DNA of 64,000 nt. Source: Gibbula magus (taxonomy: Eukaryota; Mollusca; Gastropoda; Trochida; Trochidae). Each line of letters opens with the position of its first letter. The stretch's first letter is position 1. The DNA lies in contig OW388299.1 of NCBI GenBank assembly GCA_936450465.1, forward strand, positions 38,637,548 to 38,701,547. The letters run 5' to 3'. Both the position numbers and the translations under genes were made by a program. This document shows positions 56,251-64,000 of the stretch, one piece after another. The notes below the pieces were generated by a model. The model ran no database searches. It was not told where the DNA came from and worked only from the letters and a program-made list of their open reading frames with translations.

Positions 56251-58591
56251 TAGGACTCTTAAGTATATTTGGTTGGCTTACAACCAAAAGGCCATTCTGG
56301 TGAGAACTCGTAGTGAGTTATCTGCGTATCAACGTGAAGAAGAGATTATCAATGTTCTGTGCAAGTCTTTGTGCTTGCATGGTCTGTTAACTCTTAAGTA
56401 AGTGGTCGAAGCATTCTGAAATATGGTGAAATGACAATGTAAGGAGGGGTTTTAAAGATGAACAGTAAAACGAAAACTTTAGCAATGACAAGAAAAACAT
56501 TCTATGTATTATGGAAAGAATAAAAAAAATCCTAAGAGTGCGGCACCGTTCAGAGAACGAAAAGGTCTACATCATAATGTTGCTGCATTGGCTTGCATCT
56601 ATTGCTTGAAACCGAACTATCAGTAACATATTTGAAGTAGTTGAAAATCTCCTCCATAGATATATATATGCTACTTCCCCAAATGGTGTAGAATTGCAGG
56701 TTGTAATCAATTGATATGAAGATCATTGGAGATTTCCCATCTGTGGAGGTGCCATAGCGACACCAGTCTAAGCTGACGGTGACTGCCTCAATCGTATGGA
56801 ATGGCATTCTGTTACTAAAGTACCGCACTAACAGCATTCCAAAATCTTTTCAAAACAAGAATGATCGATGAAGTTGTTTATAATGTTGGTTTATACCTTT
56901 ATCAAAAAGCCGTAGAGCCACATAACACGCTTACCACTTTATCAGACAATGAGCTAAGCATTGCATGTTCACAGTTAAAGGTCTTTGTAATGAACAGGGT
57001 GATATAAAAATGTTTACAATGTAAAATGTCTAAACTTTGTAGTGCAGTTTATCTCCGAGCACAATAGTTACTTTGAGTAAATAAAATCAGTACCATCACA
57101 TTTTTCCTCATATCTTCATAAATTTTACGTATGGTGGATTTCTATTTGGATGAATTAGTCAATTAATAAGCAATGATTATGTCTGGGGTGATAAAATCAT
57201 TCAGTTTATCCTAACACTCCCAGAACACCACACTTCAGTTTACAGACTACACTGTTGATTAATCAATGTCCAGGTGTGTCTATCAGAGTAAGGTATTGTA
57301 CACTATGTTTCAATATGGGGCAACAACAACACATAAAACAATCTTGACCACTTTAGCAAACACAAAAAGTGTTGACACCGAATAAGGTATTGCAAACTCA
57401 AGTTTAAAAAGTTCGCAGATTTGAAAAGCAAAAACCAGGAAAATACTATCAATTCCATTAAACAAACTTTCCCTTTAAGTTATGTTTATTTATACAAGCA
57501 CTCCATAAATTTGTTCGCATTTTGATCTTTTTCCATTAAATTCTGCCATTAATAAATGCTCATTTATGATTGATAAAGATCAAAGTTTTCTCATTTTGTA
57601 TCTAATTATATTCGTATTATTACTGATTTTATTTGTCAGGCATCAATAATTGTTGTAATGAACAATAAACTTTTTTTATGAAGGTCGTATCTGTGTTTAT
57701 CACTAAATATTATTTATTGATATTAATATTTGCTTAAACAGAACAAACTTCCCGTACAATAAGGACAAGGGTATTAAGTCGTTTATATGTACCTTGATTA
57801 ATATTAACCTGGTTTTTTATTTATTTTATTTCAAAATCGAGTATCTCACATACAATCAGTGCATTATCTCGTTTTTATTGTACATGATTGCAAACATGTT
57901 CTATTAGTTTGTGAATAAAAGACAGAAAAAAACACAAATAAAGTATTTAAGAGACAACAAAATCGACGGAATACTGTTGCCATACCGTTTTTGATCGGTA
58001 ATGTATCTGTTTTTCATAACGATATTTTAAATTTCTTCAAAACATTTATTGCAGTATATAAAGAGATGGTTGGATTTTCAAAGCATATGATAACCCTTGG
58101 ATTTATTTAGCATCAAACATATTTTTAAAATGTTGAGATCTTCATATAAGATACACTAACTCTATTAAACCCTGTCCCTTTTTCCTTAAATAAAATATTT
58201 TGACATTGTGGTGGTATATGATTACCGCAGCCTTTGAATAAACATCATGAATACTTCAATAAAATATAGAATAAATATTCTACTACATAAAAAGAGACTC
58301 AAAACGATTTACAACATATGGTCGCCACTAACATTGAATCAACTTAAAGTTTAGTGTCATGGTTTTAGGATGTTCATCAAAATACGCCTTACCATTTCTA
58401 ATAAAGTATTTAAGAGACAGTGACTCTTTGACGTCGTACGGCTACCAATGGAAATGAAGCAACAAATACGTAGCGTCATTAAAAGAAACATTAACATGTC
58501 CAATAAAGCACTTAAAGACGCTTGGTCGTATCTGGTACCATTAGAAGAACGTATTGTAGTGAAGGCAGGCTGCAAGGTGATCGTTTAACCC
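56251..58591. other. Intergenic stretch upstream of the MSP130-like gene
   Basis: AT-rich. Apart from the ORF at 56550-56837 nothing is supported. The last few hundred bases should contain the promoter of the MSP130-like gene, but I cannot place a TATA box or start site confidently. Confidence 0.45.
56550..56837 (-). CDS. Unrecognised 95-codon ORF or exon
   Basis: Not a repeat and not low-complexity. It reads VSLDWCRYGTSTDGKSPMIF then ISIDYNLQFYTIWGSS. The alternation W...DGKSP-I-F-I-x-I-D...Y-x-I-W-G faintly resembles the beta-strand pattern of PHR-type domains found after BTB modules, but I would not rely on it. No partner exon was found, and an in-frame stop lies a few codons before the first Met. 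It may be a lone relic. Confidence 0.2.
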   Translation of the reverse strand: MLLVRYFSNRMPFHTIEAVTVSLDWCRYGTSTDGKSPMIFISIDYNLQFYTIWGSSIYISMEEIFNYFKYVTDSSVSSNRCKPMQQHYDVDLFVL

Positions 58592-58802
58592 ATGCATTAT
58601 TCTGATGTTCTGACAATGTCCTTCGTGTGGATATTTCTCCTCGCCACTGGAGCAAGTGCTTACAGTGTAACGTTATCGAAACGTTCCACTCTCTACATCC
58701 CTTATACTTACGAGGACGCCCCGAACGGGAAGTATGAACTGGACACACATCCTGTGGAGAAACTCGCTCTTGACCATGGCGAAGACATTCTTTACGTGGC
58801 AG
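58592..58802 (+). CDS. MSP130-like exon 1 (residues 1-70, signal peptide)
   Basis: ATG at 58592, with an alternative at 58616 directly before the hydrophobic core FVWIFLLATGASA. The donor is G|GTAAGC, phase 1. Confidence 0.88.
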
Positions 58803-61800
58803 GTAAGCGAACATATACTACACTCAACCGCTAAAGAAACGTCACCTTACAAATACAAGAGAATTCAATCAATGAATTAATTGTTTGTTTAAAGTTACTG
58901 GGAATAGTTGTACATTTCATACAATAAAAGCGACGTATCACTGCCTAAAATAGACTGGACAAAATAAGTTTGGGATATTGCATTTTTATGATAGATATTT
59001 TATCAGTGTGTCCATGAATAAATAAATCTGTTATAAAATTTTTAATATTTTGATATAACTACAGTTTCAGTATAAGACAAATCTTAGTCAGTCGTCCTCC
59101 GTCGACTTAAAATTATCAAATAATATGTCTATGTTAAGTTATATACTGACATTTCCATCGAGTCGTGTATTTTCAGTGAAAACTTGTAAATGAAATTGCT
59201 TTTAGAAATAATTAAATCTGAATAAAGCTACTGAAAAAAAACATATATTTATCTATTTATTTTTTGATAAGTTTGTTGAGAAAACAATCATTATAAATTA
59301 CGAGGAGAAACCAAATCAACGCTAAATGGGAAGTTGACCATTAGCAACCTTTTTCTCGGTAGGCAAGCCGAAATGGGTCAATTTTGAATTTTGTCCATAA
59401 GAAAATTTTCACAATATGATTTCTTTCTAGTCTTTGATAACTACGAGTATACACCGTAATTGCTCCATAATTTTAACGTGACATATCATAACAATCTATT
59501 ATTTAAAGTGACAGTCAGTATGTTTCCTATTACTTTATTTGGTCTTCATACGTGCCGAAATAACACATTTGCTGAGATAAGTTCAGACAATTTCACTTGA
59601 CTTTCATTTCACACCCACTCGCCAAATATATGATAAATACTTGTTCGTGTTTTTTTAATCGATCAACGGCCTTATACATGTGCAGAAATCGAAATTACAC
59701 GTCTCATTTACACGCACAGAATTAATGCTATATTAAACATTACCAACCCAAATATGTAATTTTGTGTTTTAGATAAGTTCCAAAATTACGTTTGACTAAT
59801 TGGCTCCAGCCGAGGTTCATTGTCTGGTTTTCGAAAGTGAAATCGACTTTCAACTTTATATTGACATTATACTAAAAGAACTAGCATTAACATGGTTATT
59901 TTCAACAACAGTCAATGTTCCTCGATAATTTTACACAATATACAACGTTTGACATAATATGATTCCAAAAGTTTCGGGATACTCCAGTTGCCCCCCCCCC
60001 CCCCCCCCCCCCAAAAAAAAGAGTGATTTCCTACATTAAAACAGATATGTCGGTATCCAATCTCTTCCCGCAGAGCTTACTTCCTTCAGACTTTTTATCG
60101 TAACGATGGAACATCTGAAGGGAATAACCTCTGTGGGAGGAGAATGCTCGATACCTACTCTAGTTTTCGTGTATTTGGGGTAAAGTCACAGGCCCTTGGG
60201 TCATTGCTTTTCACACCATTTTTAAAAAAAAAATTCAAAAAGATAAAAAAAAGTTTGAGATGACCATTTTGGGCCATCTCAAACTTCTTTTTTTTTCTTT
60301 TTTTTTTTTAAATTGTTTGAAAAGCAATGACCCAAGGGCTTGTGGGGCAAGTGGGATAATTGTGGAATTAGCTCAAAATCAAACCATGTATTGATTGATG
60401 AAGATAATGACAAAACCTATATTCTCAGTGGTAACTGGTTTGGGATCGAACCCCACCGCAACCCCCTCTGGATCTGCCTCTAAGAAGGTGCCTATACCAT
60501 TTTCTGTCCTTTGAATATGTTTTACATGTTAACGTTTTCATGTGTGATTTTTTTTCTTTCTACAGGTCGTTCGTTGATCCACGTTATCGACATCTCTAAC
60601 CCAGACGATATGGCGATTGTAGCTCATCGCGAGTACCCGGATGTGACCTTTACTGCTGTTGAATACTGTGGAGGTCACGTGTTCGCCGCCATGGAGAACT
60701 TCACTGACAACAGAAGAGGAAAGATCGTTATCTTCTCAGAATACAGTCTGACTATCGATGAAGTGCAGCAGATACAATGTAAGTTATATCTACTCATGGT
60801 AAAAATGGTTGACACCCATAAACAGAAAATGGATTTTAGCAAATCAAATGCATGGACAATTAATATTGTTCGATATTATGGCATTTCGAAATTAAATGAC
60901 ACAAACACATGATGAAACTATATAATACTTGACTTGTATGTATTGACAATCTTTTTCAAATGCAACTTTTGATTATTTATTAGAACCAAAATGAGAACAC
61001 TCACACACTGTAACAATATAACACTGTCAAGATCTCAAGACACATGGAATGAACTCTAGTGAATAATTGTTTTTATACTCCTCTTTCTTTGGTATTTGAC
61101 AGTACAAGTGGAGAAATAACAAATGCTCAAGGACACTATTTACAAAGAGACATCCAGTAGTAACATGTTTTATCAAAACAATAATCGAAACTGACACGTT
61201 ACGTTGTTTACATAATAGTTCAGTCCTATTACTTTTAGGGGGTGTCAACCATTATTACCAGGAGTATATCAAGCAAAGAACAGTTTTTACAAAGACTTCT
61301 ATAAACCTCCAGAGGAGATTAGATTCGATTTCTGCTCATGTCCCCAAGGCTACTTCAGTCCCCTGATCCCCTTACAGCTTCTACCTCGTATCTCTGAAAG
61401 TTGTTTTTTCGCTATGTATAGCATGGGGCAGAAATCTGAAGGGAGTTAATGTATGTGGGAAGAGAATGGGTCGTAGCGTGATTTCCCGCCAGGGGCACGG
61501 CAACTTTGTCTGCAGTAGAGAACTGTTCTACACACAGTAAGGTTTGGGTGCAATGCTACATAGAATTTCAGCGTAGTGCCGCCCGTGGTTCGCTAGTTCA
61601 AGCCGATGCTCGCAGGTTTCACCGCAATGCATAGCCACATGGCGTAATACTAGCAGTCGCGATATAAGTGAAATACTCTTGAAAGCGGCGTTAAACCCCA
61701 ACTCACCTCACCTCACCGTAGCGTGATTGGGACATAGTGCGATGGTAGTGTATACGATTTCTACATCAATTTTAAGAGACATGGATCGAATTCAATATTG

Positions 61801-64000
61801 TAACATTAAGTTAAAAGAGAAATCGGTTGCCATCCTACCGTTGTAAATCCGCTGATAGTAAAAATATAATCCTGAACGCACTGGTTCTTACTTTTCGAAG
61901 ACTACAAGAACTTCGACCTTAAATAAATTATTTTGAATAAAGCGTTCGTTCGCCCGTTACTTGACAATGGTTATGGTTTCAGTTTTATCAACTTTAATTT
62001 CTTATACATAATCGTTATAATTATTATTTATCGTAATCGTAAATCATTGAATTAAGACATACCATTAATCAACAATGGTACGTACTTTTTCAGAATAAGG
62101 CCATATACATAAACCATTTTTTTCTGATATCTAAATTGCCACTCAAAGCAGACATGTTCCTGTTGTTCCACCAGTGGACGCGAATCCGGATATGATCAAG
62201 GTGACACCGGACTGCACGAAGCTGATCGTGTCTCTAGAGGCTGTTGTCTATGAGGACGATTGGGGGTTCCCGGTGGACCCCCCGGGCAAAGTCATCATCA
62301 TCACCTTCAACTCGGGGGTCAGCAACTACACCATCGCCCCCCTCGACTTCACTCAGTTTGATGACCAGTAAGTGGCTGCATGTTGCCTGCCAAATTTGGC
62401 CCAAAACTATACGTCTCCGCTAAACTTGGTACATATGTCAACCATGATCCCTAATTATGCCTTTTAGGGGTTAGACCTTAATATTCATTTTACATTTTTG
62501 CAATGTACATGGAAACATGATAAGACAGGGTGACTAAACGTTTCCCCGTAAACAGCAACGAACACAAAAACAATGTTATCATGCATTTAGAATTTTAACG
62601 TTTAAATAATAGTAGAATAATGTAAACAGTAATCTGCTCTATACATATATCAGCAGTGCAAACAATTTCAAAACGCCCCTGAAACTGTTTGCGCCACTTT
62701 TATGTTAATCTGTATCCAATTGATGTGACTTTTACTTATTTAAAGTTTCTTCAACCTATAAACACTTACCTCGCTTCTAAATGTGTTAGTTTTGAAGTGT
62801 CTTACACCTCTTTAAATTTGAACAAAATAAAAAGTTATGTGCTCAGAGGAACGTAGGGGGAACGATGCATGCAAATTTATAAACAAAGAAATCAGTTATT
62901 TTTGGGGGGATTTATTCGTTATTTTCTGAAAACACTGACCAAATACTGAGATTTGTAACGTTTCTCTTCTAAACACAATTCCACGATTCTAAGATAAAGC
63001 TTTTGGTTAAAATTTATTTCGACTGTTTTAGGAAGCTTTAACACATGTTAGCCGACTTACATGTAATTTGTTTATGGATCTTACTGATGAAAAGTGTATG
63101 TTGATTGCTTTACCAATGTAAAACTGTGTTTCTATTAAAGAGTATCGACGCTGGAACTAAGCGGGGTACGCCATGTATTTCAAGAGGGGGACAACCCATT
63201 CTCTAACGACGCAGAACCAGAGGGGATCACCCTAAATGATGACGTCACTGTAGCTTACGTTGGACTCCAGGTGACATATAATGTTACACAATATTACATC
63301 ATGTTACAGTTTATGAGCATGACTGTTGTATATGTATCTATTGTAATTTTACTTTTGAACACTTAAGTGAGATTATTGATTGATATGCTAAAGTTGTGTT
63401 TTATTGTTTCATTTCACGAACTTAATAGAAAGTAGGCTTAGATTATAAAACTAAGTAAAGCATCAATATTAAAATCTTAGTAAATTAATATTTATGAGTT
63501 ATAAAATGAAATCTCATTTTCACATACCCACACTTGATCCGTGCATCAGTGATCTGTCTATCTGCCTTTCAGGAAAACAACGCAATAGTTGAAGTTGACT
63601 TGGTGAATGAAAATATCGTTCAAATCCATGGACTTGGCTTCAAGAATTGGTCAGAATGGATAATTGACCCGTCTGATAGTGATAACGGTACTGAAGCATT
63701 CGTAAAATGACCACCATTTTTCAAAGATAGTGATTTTACAGACGTTTCACTTGACTCCTTTCGACGTTATCGTTTTTATTCTCCTCCCGTTGAATGATCT
63801 TATATGAACTTTAGATTAAAAAAAAATAAGTTGTGTTTTAGAAATGAAAGATGATCGTCATCTGCACAACAATTGTTTATTTAACATTTCTTGATATTTT
63901 CTGGATGCTATCTGTTCAGGTCCGATGCTCTACCCTTACAACCTCTTGGGGATTTACCAGCCAGATTCCATCGTCTATTTCACGTTCAAGGGAGATAACT
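58592..64000 (+). CDS. MSP130-like secreted glycoprotein (choice-of-anchor I family), 3' partial
   Basis: Six exons visible: 58592-58802, 60566-60778, 62175-62367, 63141-63270, 63573-63687 and 63920 onward to the window edge. All introns are GT-AG and phases close, giving 314 residues. Seen: an N-terminal signal peptide (SFVWIFLLATGASA), then beta-propeller-like blocks (HPVEKLALDHGEDILYVAG; LIHVIDISNPDDMAIV), AEPEGITL...VAYVGLQENNAIVEVDL (hallmark of the family), YPYNLLGIYQPDSI, and N-x-S/T sites at about N115, N192 and N274. The family is named after the sea urchin mesenchyme cell-surface protein involved in skeleton formation; molluscs have several copies linked to shell tissue. Met9 (58616) is an equally plausible start. 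The C-terminus is outside the window, so any anchor is unknown. Confidence 0.92.
59514..59960. repeat. Old MITE B-related copy in MSP130-like intron 1
   Basis: Internal landmarks of family B are recognisable but diverged: CGCCAAATATAT, CATGTGCAGAAATCGAAA, AAAATTACGTTTGACT, CATTGTCTGGTTTTCG, CAACGTTTGACAT. The terminal repeats have decayed. Orientation as in the copies at 20865 and 24222. Confidence 0.7.
59991..60012. repeat. Poly-C run of 22
   Basis: Twenty-two consecutive C followed by eight A, in MSP130-like intron 1. The length is likely polymorphic or error-prone. Confidence 0.95.
60061..60145. repeat. Short foldback related to the element at 52034
   Basis: TCTTCCCGCAGAGCTTACTT...TTCAGA is inverted as TCTGAAGGGAATAACCTCTGTGGGAGGAGA within 85 bp (given in blocks). 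It shares the ends of the 52034-52440 element with most of the interior missing. Confidence 0.7.
60187..60344. mobile_element. Foldback MITE, 158 bp, in MSP130-like intron 1
   Basis: CACAGGCCCTTGGGTCATTG (60187-60206) is inverted as CAATGACCCAAGGGCTTGTG at 60325-60344. An inner inverted pair AAGTTTGAGATG / CATCTCAAACTT flanks the centre. The whole element can fold into one hairpin. Confidence 0.88.
60345..60565. other. Remainder of MSP130-like intron 1
   Basis: No additional structure beyond a pyrimidine tract (TTTTTTTTCTTTCTACAG) at the exon 2 acceptor. Confidence 0.6.
60566..60778 (+). CDS. MSP130-like exon 2 (residues 71-141)
   Basis: Acceptor TTTCTACAG, donor T|GTAAGT, phase 1. Contains LIHVIDISNPDDMAIV, EYCGGHVFAAMENFT (glycosylation site) and RGKIVIFSEY. 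Confidence 0.93.
61484..61716 (+). mobile_element. tRNA-derived SINE, 5'-truncated, with exact 12-bp target duplication
   Basis: Flanked by CGTAGCGTGATT at 61472-61483 and 61717-61728. It contains the family body (GGTTTGGGTGCAATGCTACA, GGTTCGCTAGTT) and a tail CAACTCACCTCACCTCA. The tRNA head is missing. It lies in MSP130-like intron 2. Confidence 0.92.
61729..62174. other. Rest of MSP130-like intron 2, nothing recognised
   Basis: AT-rich intron without identifiable repeats or ORFs. Confidence 0.6.
62175..62367 (+). CDS. MSP130-like exon 3 (residues 142-205)
   Basis: Acceptor TTCCACCAG, donor CA|GTAAGT, phase 2. Encodes DANPDMIKVTPDCTKLIVSL, GKVIIITF and SNYT. It is noticeably GC-rich compared with the surrounding introns. 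Confidence 0.92.
62368..63140. other. MSP130-like intron 3, nothing recognised
   Basis: AT-rich intron, no ORF or repeat that I can support. The exon 4 acceptor (TATTAAAG) has a weak pyrimidine tract. Confidence 0.6.
63141..63270 (+). CDS. MSP130-like exon 4 (residues 206-249)
   Basis: Acceptor TATTAAAG, donor CAG|GTGACA, phase 0. Encodes VSTLELSGVRHVFQEG, SNDAEPEGITL and VAYVGLQ. The AEPEG and V-x-LQ blocks are the family signature. Confidence 0.92.
63271..63572. other. MSP130-like intron 4, nothing recognised
   Basis: AT-rich 302-bp intron with canonical GTGACA donor and CTTTCAG acceptor. Confidence 0.7.
63573..63687 (+). CDS. MSP130-like exon 5 (residues 250-287)
   Basis: Acceptor CCTTTCAG, donor G|GTACTG, phase 1. 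Starts ENNAIVEVDL, completing the LQENNAI signature across the intron; contains the NWS glycosylation site. Confidence 0.92.
63920..64000 (+). CDS. MSP130-like exon 6 (residues 288-314, cut by window end)
   Basis: Acceptor CTGTTCAG. Encodes GPMLYPYNLLGIYQPDSIVY and FTFKGDN before the window stops. Confidence 0.88.

Noticed and set aside
58512..58814. 100-codon minus ORF over the MSP130-like exon 1
   Set aside because: Antisense shadow of a well supported exon.

Overview
The window looks like a piece of an invertebrate (lophotrochozoan, most likely mollusc) nuclear genome. It is AT-rich and gene-poor, with genes split by long introns with GT-AG borders. It is full of short non-autonomous DNA transposons, tRNA-derived SINEs, 5'-truncated LINEs and minisatellites, and it contains an MSP130-type biomineralisation gene. 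The species cannot be fixed from sequence alone.

Three protein-coding genes can be assembled exon by exon. (1) An SLC38A7/A8-type amino-acid transporter lies on the minus strand: nine coding exons between 31378 and 17298, every intron phase closing, 464 residues. (2) A ZNRF1/2-type E3 ubiquitin ligase lies on the plus strand: four coding exons, 31901-41171, 190 residues, with an N-myristoylation start, a zinc finger and a C-terminal RING. (3) An MSP130-like secreted glycoprotein lies on the plus strand: six exons from 58592, running off the right end of the window.

Genes 1 and 2 are head to head, with 522 bp between their start codons. That interval carries paired, mirror-arranged motifs: two inverted copies of TCATGTGAC and one YY1-like ATGGCGG facing each gene. 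In mammals SLC38A7 is a lysosomal amino-acid exporter and ZNRF1/2 are endosome/lysosome-associated ligases, ZNRF2 being linked to mTORC1. A shared promoter with MiT/TFE-like sites is therefore a testable co-regulation hypothesis.

Layout: 1-6053 is a duplicated dispersed repeat ending at a 200-N gap. 6254-10900 holds a probable tyrosine-recombinase relic and two MITEs. 10889-13361 is a 5'-truncated LINE flanked by 276-281 bp direct repeats. 14630-31378 is the SLC38 gene with repeat-filled introns. 31379-31900 is the bidirectional promoter. 31901-41171 is ZNRF; its intron 2 is a 24-bp minisatellite apparently born from the exon 2 splice-donor junction. 41172-52600 is gene-poor repeats. 53084-56238 is a LINE relic with two nested insertions and a 12-bp target duplication. 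58592-64000 is the MSP130-like gene.

No prokaryotic, viral or CRISPR feature was found. The most distinctive signals are the splice-donor-seeded minisatellite, the symmetric bidirectional promoter, the very long LINE flanking duplication, the tRNA-like sequence enclosed by inverted repeats, and a 13-bp motif scattered nine times in mostly mirror-image orientation at 1.6-3.1 kb.
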